Numbered from the stretch's first letter, positions 44,901 through 54,656 are shown. The stretch: DNA of 64,000 bases from Owenia fusiformis (GCA_903813345.2 CAIIXF020000009.1:22593759-22657758); one strand, 5' to 3'. Program-made: numbers and translations. Notes: generated by a model from the letters alone, not told the origin.

Positions 44901-45120
44901 TAAGTGGATTGATTACAATCAATTTCTTCATAAATAAACAACTTACTCTTCTATATCCACCTCTTGACATAATATCTGATATTGACTTAGCAGCGTCATT
45001 TTTCTCTGCCACATTCAACACACGTACCATAGTCGGCTTGGTTGTGAAAGATCGTGACACTTGCAATAATTTATAACTCACATGAATTATTCTGAAGAAA
45101 GTTAGATGAAGCCTTGGCAT
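23961..45120 (-). CDS. TOP3A: DNA topoisomerase III alpha, complete, 23 exons
   Basis: Exons: 45120-44947, 44497-44364, 43617-43542, 43261-43153, 42827-42776, 41837-41746, 41421-41251, 40917-40887, 40475-40346, 38140-37960, 37473-37367, 37001-36891, 36378-36253, 35956-35878, 35612-35400, 34993-34871, 32083-31996, 31560-31461, 30099-29517, 28903-28744, 28304-28215, 24744-24620, 24124-23961. All phases agree: 3219 nt, about 1072 aa. It relaxes DNA by single-strand passage and, with BLM-RMI partners, dissolves recombination intermediates. Seen: VAEKNDAAK, the TOPRIM DGDREGE metal site (about 146-150), the catalytic Tyr in FISYPRTET (about 355), four-Cys zinc fingers, a Gly/Arg/Asn tract (exon 19), two GRF fingers (exons 20 and 22) and a CCHC knuckle at the C-terminus. 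The first 30 residues look like a mitochondrial presequence; a second Met (45030) would give a nuclear form. Exons 11 and 17 touch tandem arrays. Confidence 0.95.
24249..24375. mobile_element. TA-flanked MITE in TOP3A last intron
   Basis: Starts gggagtttaagcttgca and ends tgcaagcttaaactccc, flanked by TA; about 127 bp. Confidence 0.8.
25070..27510 (-). mobile_element. 5'-truncated CR1/L2/Jockey-type LINE in TOP3A intron 21
   Basis: The main frame 27249-25384 (621 aa) is an uninterrupted reverse transcriptase: [50 protein letters not shown] and the FADD catalytic box. Upstream sequence (27508-27259) continues the same frame into the endonuclease-RT linker, separated by one in-frame TAA at 27259-27261. 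A run of 19 T at 25070-25088 is the poly(A) tail read on the minus strand. The endonuclease domain is missing. The 5' end abuts the MITE at 27511. Family assignment below the CR1/L2/Jockey level is uncertain. Confidence 0.9.
27511..28124. mobile_element. Tc1/mariner-like non-autonomous element in TOP3A intron 21
   Basis: The left terminus CAGGGTGACAAAAAACAATG pairs with the right terminus ending CGTTTTTTGACACCCTG over about 40 bp; TA flanks both ends (27509-27510 and 28125-28126). No intact transposase. Confidence 0.85.
30150..31142 (-). mobile_element. Mariner-derived element with long inverted repeats in TOP3A intron 18
   Basis: About 150-bp arms: left ...tatagaccaatcccttcgat and right atcaaaggtattggtctata. 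Inside, on the minus strand (30821-30582), a decayed transposase C-terminus reads [14 protein letters not shown] and [13 protein letters not shown], matching the mariner HxDNAPxH and PYSPDLxPxD blocks. The N-terminal transposase part is not recognisable. Confidence 0.75.
32026..32510 (-). repeat. 68-bp tandem array spanning the TOP3A exon 17 acceptor
   Basis: Seven units with an exact 68-bp period (landmark 'actgtta' at 32031, 32099, 32167, 32235, 32303, 32371 and 32439). Each holds the first part of exon 17 (codons [12 protein letters not shown]) plus the preceding intron end. Only the lowest-coordinate copy continues into the full exon. Five of the six extra copies keep TTTATAG|ATGATGG; the second copy has lost its AG. 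Confidence 0.95.
33142..33257 (+). promoter_or_regulatory. TATA promoter and 5' UTR exon of aerolysin-like gene 1
   Basis: TATAAAAGG at 33142-33150; expected transcript start is near 33175. A non-coding first exon ends at a donor near 33257 (ctgag|gtacgg, or the next gtaaga). The second exon begins at 33410 after TTATTTCAG. The block from about 33000 is closely repeated at 38760-39095 ahead of gene 2. Confidence 0.65.
33434..34285 (+). CDS. Aerolysin/ETX-MTX2-like pore-forming-family protein, gene 1
   Basis: Single coding exon, 283 aa. The start is the Met 24 bp after the acceptor at 33409; an in-frame Met at 33389 lies in the intron. There is no signal peptide. The N-terminal third is charged and helical-looking ([12 protein letters not shown]). 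From about residue 105 the protein is Thr/Ser-rich alternating beta sequence with an amphipathic stretch and the family-like [16 protein letters not shown] block, then a C-terminal beta tail. This layout matches the ETX/MTX2 (aerolysin-fold) family, whose members oligomerise on membranes; animal members serve in defence or in endolysosomal roles. Assignment rests on pattern only; binding target and activity are unknown. It lies antisense inside TOP3A intron 16. The paralogue at 39199 is about 89% identical by hand count. Confidence 0.65.
   Translation: MDSAKNSTGYNKREILDLDYYVEKFFRTQRFDKTKDQESKHIRKLSYDDIDVDLSYKKVMKEDTTTEVIQEKNEIEEATKEKPVLLYRTEYKNHTNDVQEYTVNAERTTTTECSANVKKGYRLEGSVNLNLTLGNILEVGAGLTSEISVDKEVGITDHNEMKWGINTTIKVPKDKKAIAEMTVLEKQHKAEFDITSVLSGRVVAKFLDLTDNNSLIATFREDLSKIVMWAKDKYDSDTSHRLLTSVTADKTNRSIVIKCNVECEIQYSVRQNVTITEHDIQEE
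34286..34600 (+). repeat. Minisatellite of 'cttgacattaaggaag' units in the 3' UTR of gene 1
   Basis: Many degenerate copies of a roughly 15-30-bp unit (tgacattaaggaagaat and gacataaaggatcaact). The unit resembles the end of the coding sequence (gagcatgacattcaggaag). A shorter version follows gene 2 at 40051-40205. Confidence 0.8.
37150..37415 (-). repeat. Tandem array spanning the TOP3A exon 11 donor
   Basis: Four copies (landmark tgtctgtata at 37161, 37236, 37302 and 37375; spacing 75, 66 and 73). Each contains the end of exon 11 (codons of the [10 protein letters not shown] type) and the following intron start. The copy in the real exon has CGG|GTATGT; the other three have AAAT, GAAT or AGAT in place of the GT donor. 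Confidence 0.9.
37670..37943. repeat. 153-bp direct duplication in TOP3A intron 10
   Basis: caactacaagtagtttttgc... at 37670 recurs at 37823, nearly identical over about 120 bp. The second copy ends about 15 bp from the exon 10 donor. Confidence 0.88.
38155..38409. mobile_element. MITE next to the TOP3A exon 10 acceptor
   Basis: Starts acagggtggtccaaaaaatc and ends gattttttggaccaccctgt, with about 55-bp arms. Only about 12 bp separate it from the acceptor AG at 38141-38142. Confidence 0.85.
38905..39017 (+). promoter_or_regulatory. TATA promoter and 5' UTR exon of aerolysin-like gene 2
   Basis: TATAAAAGG at 38905-38913. Donor ttgag|gtaaga near 39018 and acceptor TATTCCAG at about 39180. The same architecture as gene 1 indicates duplication of promoter, intron and coding exon together. 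Confidence 0.65.
39199..40050 (+). CDS. Aerolysin/ETX-MTX2-like pore-forming-family protein, gene 2
   Basis: Single coding exon, 283 aa, the same length as gene 1 and colinear without gaps. Starts 18 bp after its acceptor. About 32 of 283 residues differ from gene 1; most differences fall in residues about 73-160, including the first part of the beta module, while the N-terminal 70 residues and residues about 165-235 are nearly unchanged. No signal peptide is seen. It lies antisense inside TOP3A intron 9, so the two copies occupy different introns of the same host gene. Function is inferred from fold-like pattern only. It could be a membrane pore former, or a family member with a non-lytic role. 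Confidence 0.65.
   Translation: MESAKITTGYNKREILDLDYYVEKFFRTQRFDKTKDQESKHIRNLSYDDIDVDLSYKKVMKEDTTTEVIQEKDVVEEATKEKPVLLYRTEYKNCTNDDQVYTLNAERTTATECKAVVNKGYRLQGSVDLKLKLGSILEVGAGLKSEISVNKEVGITDRNEMKWGINTTIKVPNDKKAIAEMTVLEKQQKAEFDITSVLSGRVVAKFLDLTDNNSLIATFREDLSKIVMWAKDKYGSDTSHGLLTSVTTNKTNKSVTIKCNVECEIQYSVRQNVTITEHDIQEE
42190..42330. repeat. Short tandem repeat of 'aaaatcgtattg...ccccggga' units
   Basis: Two adjacent copies of about 56 bp (gcgtattacatgaaaaaatcgtattgtccccggga) with a partial third, in a TOP3A intron. Confidence 0.8.
42426..42618. repeat. Palindromic foldback with CCTCGGTC centre in a TOP3A intron
   Basis: Left side ggattgaatatgggtttcattcc pairs with the right side ggaataaaacccatattcaatcc. 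The centre holds repeated ccctcggtcaatatcatat blocks. It resembles the palindrome at 16165-16325 in design. Confidence 0.75.
44024..44324. repeat. Foldback element in TOP3A intron 2
   Basis: Arms cacggtgactatccaggcc... and ...ggcctggatagtccccgtg, with further pairing of gagctcatgttagaagcggggcc and ggccccgcttttagcatgagctc. It ends about 40 bp from the exon 2 donor. Confidence 0.8.
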
Positions 45121-45595
45121 TTGTAGTTGCATAACATTCCAACATTTGTAGATAAAATTACATTGAAATTCGGTCCAAATCACAAAAAGAAGTTAGCTTC
45201 ATAATGTATATATCATCTCTTTCCAAATGATATATCTACATTTAATTGATCTTTGATACAGTATATATCAATTTATGTATAGTTCCATTTACTTTTATTA
45301 TGCAGACTGTCACAAAATGCCAATTTAGAAACAATTTCTGAAAAAAAATTAAATTTCGGCGCCCTTCCAAACGACTGACTCTTGGCAAGAAAAGTGAATA
45401 AGAATTACGACTATAAAATTTTTGGGGCCCAATAACAGATTATCTACATCGTGTATATCATTATTTGTGATATGTGCTTAATTAATTACAATTACTGACA
45501 ATATGAGTGCAATTTTGTAATTTATAACTAAGTAGTTTATCCAAAATTAGGTAACATGTGTCGTGATTTTGAGGCTTACAAAACAAAATTTCAAG
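45121..45595. promoter_or_regulatory. Shared promoter region of TOP3A (-) and CCSMST1-like gene (+)
   Basis: The two start codons are 475 bp apart and diverge. No TATA box was seen on either side. It is presumably a bidirectional housekeeping promoter. Confidence 0.45.
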
Positions 45596-48012
45596 ATGGC
45601 GGTCATCGTCCAACTTTTTCGTCGAACTTCGAACATTTCGCCAATTTACAAGACAGCGCTGAGGTAAATCTTTTAAAAGATGTTCTGGTTCTGCCAGATT
45701 TTCTTTCTGTTGGTTTCTGTGTAAATTATTATGTATTTCTAGGCTTTCTAGTCTGACATACACCAAATTTGCAATTCAGGGAGTTCAATTTTTTCATTAT
45801 ACATGTAACATGACAGAGAAGCATCAAAATACTACTTGTCATGTATTTTATTTAGCAAAATCACAATAAAAAGATAAACAAATGATTTGCATCTAAAATA
45901 TACATTTTCACAAGAACTTGGATCGATTCCTGACATCTATTGGCAAACATGGAAGCTACCCCCATAAATGTAGGATTACATAAATCAGCCCCACATTTAT
46001 GGGGGTAACAGAGACCATGTATACAGTCATTTTCATAAATAAGTATTATGCTGCCCTGTCAACCTTCACGCATTAGGCGTGATTGTCACGCATTTGCTGG
46101 GAAAATTGTAATCACGCATCAATTTTGCGTGTACGATAAAATGTCACGCAAATCACGCATTAAAAGTTGATGTTAAAAAAATTTGCTGCTTTTTGTAAAA
46201 AGCCGATGGTGAAAAAGTGGGAAAAAATTGAGGTGTCCAATATTTTGACCAAGGTGTTCAGTCTTGTATCAAAGGAAGGTGTTCAACGTTTGTAAGCCAC
46301 TCATGTAAGGTGTTCCCAAGTTGACAGGCCTGACTATGGGCATCAAAAAGACATTCTGTCGCACATAAATTCTTACCTCAGGGAATAAGGCAAGACTGCA
46401 TGTTCCGAATTTTGCTCCATTCCTGAATTGAGTCACATGTTATCTATCAAATAGAATATCATAGGAATCACTCGATCCTTCCCCACATTGTCTACATCTT
46501 TCACTAATGAACCTAGAACCTGTGTAAAATGTATAAAAAACAAGAAAATTCAGTGATCTTCAGTGACCTTCAGTGACCTTCTCGGTTTTTATACATTTTA
46601 CAAGACAAATCTTCTCATCAATCTTTTTATAAGGCACATAAGTGCACTCTTTGTAAAACTGAAAGATGTAGACAATGGGGAGGAGTGATTCCTATTTGAG
46701 AACTAACATGTGACTCACTTGAGGATTGCAGAAAAATTCTGAACATGCGGACTAACTTTACATAGCCTTAAGTGCTCTATTTTCTCCATCCTGGAAAGTA
46801 CAAATATAGTGGAATTTGTGTCCATAATAACTATTCTGAACTTCAAAATTTGAAGTAATTAGACTCTTCTAAGGTAGAGGTGATTTTGGAGCCTGATTAC
46901 GCTGCAAGGAGGATTGGCTCCCAGAATGCAACATGACATGTGACAGCTTTCAAAATGAAGTTCCACCATTTTGAAACCTGTTACTTGTAAATAAGGTTAT
47001 GGGTCACGATACCATATATGGGGTAGAATATCGATTTTGCATTCTGGGAGCTAATCCTCCTTGGATCACAACAATGGCGATCCATAAAGAAATGCATTCA
47101 ATTTTGTAGAAATGTATCAATCATTTGCAGGTATGAAGCCTTGGATTCATTTATTGTGCTTCTTAGAGTGAACAGGAAATATTATTCGACCATTTGGGAA
47201 AGTTAGCAACATAAAACTTAGAATTTAGCTCATTGTGACAACTGTTGGTGAATGAGGTTTATTTATGTCAAATAGTGTACTATACTGGTATAGCTCAGTG
47301 GTAGAGCATGTGTACCTCTTACGCAATAGGTCCCTGATTCAATACCCTCTTCAGGCAATACTTAATTTGCTTGTTTGCGTAAAGTACTTCAGGGTGTGTA
47401 CTGAATGATCCACAACTCGGAAAGGAAAAGGCTGTGGTGTTTACTTGTATGACTATGTATAAGTGCACATACAGATAAATGAACACAGGGCCTCTCCAAG
47501 GAGGGGTTCCTGGGTCTGCCTTTCATGATTACAATAACTCCTTTAACATGTTTAAAACAGTGATTTCCAACATGCCAGGTGACATAATAGGTATTTCAGT
47601 TATTTTATATGATTTCAGGTCAACTATTTCAACTATTCACACAAGATCTCAGCTAGCAGCTAAATATATCAAAGATAACCCAGGACTCGATGAACCGATA
47701 AAATACTCTGCAAGTGCCGCAAGACAATGGCAAAGTCAGAACACGTTTGGTGCACCAATAGGTAAATGGCCTTGGTACCAGCCCTATGTGTTAGCTATTA
47801 GCACTGCAGTGTTCCTCTTATATTTCTGTGTGTTTAGAGAGGAGAATGATTTAGATATGGAACTAGGAGAGAGTCTTTATTCAAGAGTGCCAGGAATGGA
47901 AGAACAACAGCTTCGCATTTCTATACAGTACAATAGAGAACATGGTGCACCAGTTAAAGACTTGGAAAAAAGACTCAGTGAAGTTATAAAGAATAGAGTA
48001 CAGAGTCAGTAG
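45596..48012 (+). CDS. CCSMST1: CCSMST1-like mitochondrial membrane protein, 2 exons
   Basis: Exon 1 is 45596-45663 (start in aagATGGCG) and exon 2 is 47619-48012; the phase-2 join gives 153 aa. The first 22 residues are Arg/Ser-rich without acidic residues, like a mitochondrial presequence. Then comes IKYSASAARQW, a PWYQPY turn, one membrane segment (YVLAISTAVFLLYFCVF) and FREENDLDMELGESL. This matches the CCSMST1 family pattern (PIxFSxSxA, WW, one TM, REExxxD); the human protein is of similar size. An acidic/basic C-terminal helix extends beyond it. Its molecular role is poorly known. It lies head-to-head with TOP3A. An in-frame Met at 47479 is intronic and not the start. Confidence 0.72.
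46385..46765. repeat. Foldback element in CCSMST1-like intron
   Basis: Arms of about 170 bp share gagtcacatgtta, tgtctacatctttca and aaaatgtataaaaa in opposite orientation around 46560-46590. A short cagtgaccttcagtgacctt run lies at the centre. Confidence 0.75.
46906..47064. mobile_element. MITE with AAGGAGGATTGGCTCCCA termini, copy 2
   Basis: Left end aaggaggattggctcccaga; right end tctgggagctaatcctcctt. Same family as 16881-17172. Confidence 0.75.
47285..47357 (+). repeat. tRNA-like sequence, probably a SINE head
   Basis: TATAGCTCAGTGGTAGAGCA (A-box-like) is followed by CTTACGC as a possible Val anticodon loop and GGTCCCTGATTCAATACC (B-box-like). The acceptor stem does not pair well, so a functional tRNA is unlikely. 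Confidence 0.4.
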
Positions 48013-48906
48013 TAATCATAGAAGACCTTTATTTATATTTAGTGCGATTTTATGACATCATAGTTGCACTTCATTGTATTTATTGTGATGACATCTTGGT
48101 TGCGCCCGGGCCTTCACTACATATTTATTGCGATCTGATGACATCTTGGTTGCCCTTTTGTATTTGATGCGATCTGTTGACATCATAAGGGGACAAGCCT
48201 AATACTGTATCTGATTCACATGAAGTATGACAATTACATGATGATACACATATTTTGATATTTTAAATGACTTGAGAAATGCAATTTACTATTTTTTAAA
48301 ACCTATCATGTGGACATCAGTCATCATATAAAACATAACATCTCTTGGATCCCTACTATTACTCTATACAGTACAAGGTACAATTAGACTTCTGGCCCTG
48401 TTTGTTATTATTACATTATTCTCGCAACTGGGCCACAATTGACTTCTCATTCTCATAACATTTATTATTGATATTGGATGATTACATTTTATTTATGTAG
48501 CAAGCACTGTCTTCAAGTTCAATATTAAATATTTGGAAGATATGCATTTTCAAAATATATTCTGGTGTAAATACAAGTAAAAGTAAAACTAGTCTTGTGT
48601 TGATTCTCTACCTCTCAGAACCCTATGATGAAGCAAATGATTAATTGTGATGAATACAGTAAATGATTCTATCCATACAAATAAATAGTTACAAAATAAG
48701 TCCCAAGGCTGAGGCTCTTTCATTCTTTAGTACACTGTAGTATGATACGTGGAAATGGGAAAAACCAGGCTGTGATACAAGATTATATCAAATACCCACA
48801 CTGACACAGTCATCCATGTCATCTGGAACTCAACTTAAGCCATTTTCACCAGTTGTTTTCACAAAATCACCTGTTGTTATTATGGGTTCTTCAACCTTTC
48901 CATGTT
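48013..48906. other. 3' flank of the CCSMST1-like gene
   Basis: Contains loose repeats of 'tgatgacatcttggttgc' (about 48045-48185) and AATAAA near 48678. No coding signal. Confidence 0.45.
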
Positions 48907-49009
48907 AAAGGTCCATGTGCAGTATGGTAAGTGATTTTAGCACACCATGAGTACTTTATGGGCATAAATACAGTGGTTTTTATTTAAACAATATGTTTTC
49001 TTTCAAGTA

Positions 49010-51552
49010 TCACGGGATGTCATCGCCTGATTTGGTCAATGTTAGGGAGCAGGTCGTTTTTACAATAAATTTCAATATTTTCACACAAAATATTTTTTTA
49101 CTGAAAAACTGCTCATTCGCAGAGAAAATGTACTAGCACATGCAATGACAATGTCAATCACGCTTCTGTACGAAATTCGGCGGAAGTCTTTTATAATCTA
49201 ATACGAAGTTACTAAAAAAGGCGCGAACGCCCTACACTCAAAATGATCGTTTTTCCATTATAACTTTTTAACGTAATTTAACGAAGGCTTCTAATTATTA
49301 TCCAGGATAGTCTAAATACCGATTAAAATATTTCTTACTTCAAACAGATACGCCGTCTTTTATTCAATTTTTTAAAAAATAATAAAAAATAACTCTTGTC
49401 AATGTTAGGGAGCAGTCAATGTTAGGGAGCAAAATGATTTTATCAGAATATTAAAAATGTAGCAAATGGCCATTTAAAATATGTATGGCATTTATAAACT
49501 AAACAATATTGTTTGAATGATTATTTTAAACCCAAAATTTAACAAAATCGATAAAAAAAATTGTTTTGCATTTTTGTTATCTTCAGAAAATGGACTCTCA
49601 AAGATTTTTGACGAAGGAAAGTTAATTATTATCATGGATAATCTCAGTACATATTGAAATATTTCTTACTTCAAACAGGTACACCTTTCTTTAATTTTTT
49701 TTAAATAATAAAAAATAAGTATGATCAATGTGGCGGAGCAAACAATGCAGTGGGGCGAAATGGTTTTATCAGAATATCAGAGTAATTGGCCTTTACAAAC
49801 ATGTATGTCATTTATAAACTAGACAAGATTGTATGATTGTTTTATACCCCTTGGTATAAACCTTACAAGCATACAGTATTGCTCAGCACAATATACACAA
49901 TTTAACCAGTCCAGCCACGTACTGTATGTGTAATCCCAGGTTAATATATAGGGTGTCCCCAAGTCTGCAAGTGAGCCGCTTTTTGACAATTAAATTCATT
50001 CAAAACTTAAATAAAGTAGCCTTAAGCCCAGTATACACCAATGGGGCAAAATCCCACTTGCCCATCGAGTCCGATCTTGCCCTATCGAATCCGAACTTGC
50101 CCCAATGCGTCCAACGGAGTCCCATGGTTGATGACTTTGCCCCATCAAGTCCCAACGTGCCCCATCGAGCCCCATGGAGTCCCATCAAATCCCACCTTGC
50201 CCCATTGGTGTATGTTGGGCTTCACATAACATGTGACCTGATCGGAAATCCCACGATGCCCCATGGAAAGAATGAACATGTTCATTCTCGATGGGGCAAG
50301 ATGGGACTCCGTGGGATTTTGCCCCATCCTGCCCCATCGAATCCCATCGAGTCCAACGTGGGACCTCATGGGACTCGATGGGGCAAGATTATATGCAAGT
50401 TGGGGCAAAATCCGACGGAGTCCCATTGATTCCCACGGACTTCATGGGGCAAAATCCCAAAAGGTCCCACTAGGTCCCACGCCATGTTAAGTCTATGGAG
50501 GTCCCAACTTGTCCCATTGGTGTATACCGGGCTTTAGAGTATCATTAGCAAGTGGTACACATATAACAGAGATCGGTTATATACTGCATTGTCTGAGTAT
50601 TGACAAATTGAAGTATACGTGTAAAAATCTACTATCATACATGTAACTGCGCAATGAGCCCTTCATAGCGTTTGTGCCAGCTATCAGGTGATACCCAGTC
50701 GTAAAGATAAGTGCGAGACTAACTCTCTTACTTTATACTAGGAAAATATCAAATCATAGAACTGAAGGATGTCGGAGATTTCTCAAGCCTATATATCAGT
50801 TCAGATAATTTATCATCCACAATTTAGGATTGTGAACTGATGACATCATCAAAAAGTGTATATAACGATACATCCATTCATTTACAGTTAGAGGTCAACG
50901 AATAAAGAAGGAATGGTTCGCATCTAAATATTTCTAAAACGAACGTAAACAGGATTTAGCTGAAAATAAAAAATGCAAAATAACCTTTTCAATGATTTTC
51001 TTACAATTTTAACGCTTTCCTCCCCAAAGGGTATCAAATAATCATACAAACAAAATTGTTCAGTTTATAAATGCCATACATATTTTAAATGGCCATTTGC
51101 TACATTTTTAATATTCTGATAAAATCATTTTGCTCCCTAACATTGACTGCTCCCTAACATTGACAAGAGTTATTTTTTATTATTTTTTAAAAAATTGAAT
51201 AAAAGACGGCGTATCTGTTTGAAGTAAGAAATATTTAAATCGGTATTTAGACTATCTTGTATAATAATTAGAAGCCTTCGTTAAATTACGTTAAAAAGTT
51301 ATAATGGAAAAACGATCATTTTGAGTGTAGGGCGTTCGCGCCTTTTTTAGTAACTTCGTATTAGATTATAAAAGACTTCCGCCGAATTTCGTACAGAAGC
51401 GTGATTGACATTGTCATTGCATGTGCTAGTACATTTTCTCTGCGAATGAGCAGTTTTTCAGTAAAAAAATATTTTGTGTGAAAATATTGAAATTTATTGT
51501 AAAAACGACCTGCTCCCTAACATTGACCAAATCAGGCGATGACATCCCGTGA
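49010..51552. mobile_element. 2.5-kb element with about 500-bp inverted arms
   Basis: Arms 49010-49515 and 51045-51552 are nearly identical in inverse orientation (TCACGGGATGTCATCGCCTG at the left end). GTA flanks both ends (49007-49009 and 51553-51555). Each arm has internal 'tcaatgttagggagca' repeats. Copy B of the host MITE shows the uninterrupted site near 52411-52425. No transposase was found in the middle. Confidence 0.88.
50022..50537. mobile_element. Innermost nested element made of 'tggggcaaaatccca' units
   Basis: Termini taagcccagtatacaccaatgg and ccattggtgtataccgggcttta are inverted repeats. The inside is a degenerate, GC-richer patchwork of atggggcaa, gggactc and cccatcga words on both strands. 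The open frames here come from the repeat and are not genes. Confidence 0.8.
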
Positions 51553-52295
51553 GTATAGTCCCCATGATGATAAAAAATATCAATCGAACATTTCGAAAAA
51601 ATTATAACTAGGGACCCCACATCAACAATTTTCTCAAAATGTTGAACTTATTTGCTCAAAGGATCTTCTCTTTCAGATTTTTATTGCATGAAAACATTAT
51701 TCAACAGAGGGTCTAAAACATCTTCAAAAGTAGAATGGTATTGAAAGTCTAGTTTTAAAGAAAATAATTTTCGATGACCAAAATCATGCTGAAAACAATG
51801 GATAGCATGAGTTTTCCCTATGGGAAAATAACATGGGAAATGTGTTTTTTAACCTTATCGCATTTCAATACCTATCTCCTTCTCAGAAGATATTAATATA
51901 GTGTAGCCTAGAAGAAACTTTTGAGACATCTAAATTGAGAAAAACAAGACTACATCCTCTTTTTAGAAAATAAGCCTCACATTTTGAAAAAATGACAAGG
52001 TGGGGTCCTAATCCATAATTTTTCAGAAAGTGGGATGGAGTAGGACTGTCTAAAATCACTTGCCATACTGCACAAGGAAGGACCTTTATGATTTCCATTA
52101 ATTTTGCCTGTTGTTTTCATTTAGTTAGCCTGTTGAGAGAAATTCAAGTAAAACCCCTGAATATTTAAGTATTCATTTCAGTATAATGATATAGCAAGTC
52201 TGCCAAATTAAGTAGCCATCAAATGTTCAAAACCTGAAAACTACCGATGAGTAGCACCAAAGAAGTACGGTCTGGGAAATAAGAATTTTTTGTGC

Positions 52296-53031
52296 CTGGA
52301 CAAAAGACCAAGTGCAGTATGGCAAGTGATTTTAGACGGTCATATCTTTCACCATGAGTACTTTTTGGCCATAAATACAGTGGCTTTTATTAAAACAATA
52401 TGTTTTCTTTCAAGTTAAGTACCCATGATGATAAAAATATAAATCAAACAATTCAAAAAATTATGAATAGGGACCCCATGTCATCATTTTTCCAAAATAT
52501 TGAAATTATTTACTCAAAAGAGGATCTTCTTTTTCTGATTTTTAATGCATGAAGACATTATTCAACAAGGGGTATAAGACATGCTTAAAAATAGTATGGT
52601 ATTGAAAGTCTAGTTTTGAAGATATCAATTTTCGATGACCAAAATTATGCTGAAAACAATGGATAGCACGAGTTTTCCCTATGGGAAAATAACATGGGAT
52701 ATGTGGTTTTTAACTTTCACTCATTTCAATACCCATCCCCTTTTCAGAAATTGTTAATATAGTGTAGATGAGACTTTTGATATGTTTAAATTGAGAAAAA
52801 CAAGATCCTCTTTTTAAAAAATAAGCCTAACATTTTTCAAAAGGTGCCAAGGTGGGGCCCTAATCCAGAATTCTTCAGAGAGTTGGATTGATATTTTACT
52901 ATCATGGGGACTTCACTTGAAAGAAAACATTGTTTTAATAAAACCCACTGTATTTATGGCCAGAAAGAACTCATGGTGAGGATATGACTGTCTAAAATCA
53001 CTTGCAATACTGCACGTGGTCTTTTGTCCAG
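52296..53031. mobile_element. Outer MITE (copy B), uninterrupted
   Basis: Termini CTGGACAAAAGACC and GGTCTTTTGTCCAG, followed inward by gtgcagtatggcaagtgattttag and its inverse. About 736 bp, homologous to copy A. Confidence 0.85.
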
Positions 53032-53121
53032 TCACTTTGAAACACTCCAAATTCTTTTTTGACTGGTCAAAATTTTGAAAACACTGGACATTTTTTGTTC
53101 TTGGTTAATGTAAAATAGAAA

Positions 53122-53614
53122 TACTGTACTCCGGGTAAATTTCGACGCTATAAAATTTCGTGATTTTTCAAAATTGCAATTTCGCGTCTATTTAATTTCG
53201 CGGATTTGAGTTGATGACATTTCGCAGATTGCACAAGTTGAATTTTTTCCGATTACCATGAATCAATGCGTGCTATTTTAGCCCGTCCAGAATCCGAATA
53301 ATGTTTGTATTTCCCACGTTTAGGGCATTTATTTGAATATTCTTGAATGGCTTTTTCAACTTCAATTTGTAGGATATCATTGTCGTCAACAGTTCTTGCC
53401 TTTGTTGGCCTAATAAGCCAATTCAAAATGTTTTTAGGTCTTCGCCCAACAACACTGGAAGAAACGTTTCACACCGAACGAAACATATCAAAAGGCCTGG
53501 GTCAAATCCCCGGGGATTTAAGACAAATTTCGCGACGATAAATGTTCGCGATTTTACTACATTCGCGAACATCGCGAAATTAAATCGCACGCGAACATTA
53601 CCCGGAGTACAGTA
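53122..53614. mobile_element. MITE with TACTGTACTCCGGGTAA termini
   Basis: Left end tactgtactccgggtaa; right end ttacccggagtacagta. It is rich in 'cgcgaaatt' words near both ends. A fragment with similar words lies near 43340-43425. Confidence 0.8.
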
Positions 53615-54656
53615 CATAAAAACAGAGGGGGAGTATAAAATGATTCTTAACCATTGAATTTTATATCTTGCATGGTTTCATTTGTCGAAGACTTCTTCCT
53701 CAGAAGGCCAATTTATATTCTTTCATTTGATGTGTAAAACAAAATTCATTGTCTCATGTCTCGGCAAAATCTATCTAGACAATTTCTTTTCAGACTCAAC
53801 ATTTGTCCGTTGTCCGGTGCTTATTTCTCACACTGGAAGTACAGTACATAGCATTTACAAATTATGCCATGTTGGTTGAAGTGTAAATATATGCAAACAA
53901 AAATCATATTGTGAGTTTCTACCCTTTATATTTCATTTTATGAGTAACATAAGTTGTACAAAATAAAAATCTTTAAACCATATTCCACTGGCTAATTTAA
54001 CCCAATGATTTAAACAAATATTTGAATTTTGCCCCATGTATTCTGCTTAAAGCAAAGCCAATTTACCAGGTAAAATTTTGATTTGATTTAAATGATTCAA
54101 TGATTTACTAAAACTACATACAAGCTAAAATAAATCTAAGTAACTTCTGTTAATTAAGTCCATTATATAATACTTGTAGTACAGTGCAATATATTATTTA
54201 TAGAGATCGCGTCTTGTTCTTGTTAGGTTCAAGATGGGCCATTCAACGATGTAATCCAAGCCCCATGTAATGTGTGTAGTCCTTCAGCGGATTTTAGATT
54301 GATGAAATGTATAAGAGAATCCTAGGTTGCAGCTAGTTGTAGCCTATCACAACATTGAGAATAACTTACATGATACAATATACATTCAGACATAAAGTTA
54401 AAAAATCTCCTGATCTGTCCTTGTTAAAAACAGTGTTTTTGTTAATAATATACATATAAAATCCATTGATGAAACATCTGATCTACACACAGAGGTGAGC
54501 GATGGAGATCAGTGGACTGGTAGAGATAATCCAAACTATCCTGCTGTGTGTAATGTAATGTGTGATTGACAATGACAGTTGACTGATGATTCCTGATGAC
54601 ATTATCATAACAGCCTGAGTAATGTCTGATGATATTGTCTTATTGGTCAGCTAGCA
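53615..54656. other. H3.3 3' flank
   Basis: AT-rich. The 3' UTR of the H3.3 gene (-) is expected at the right. No other coding signal was seen. Confidence 0.45.

Larger units (their letters stand above)
48907..52087. mobile_element. Outer MITE (copy A), interrupted by a 2.5-kb foldback
   Basis: Termini aaaggtccatgtgcagtatgg and ccatactgcacaaggaaggaccttt. Without the insertion at 49010-51552 it is about 640 bp and homologous to copy B at 52296-53031. Confidence 0.8.

Noticed and set aside
47285-47357. Functional tRNA-Val gene
   Set aside because: The A- and B-box are only approximate and the acceptor stem does not pair; a SINE head or pseudogene is more likely.
49926-50490. Several 60-167-codon frames on both strands
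   Set aside because: They lie in the repetitive innermost element; codons follow the repeated word and not a protein.
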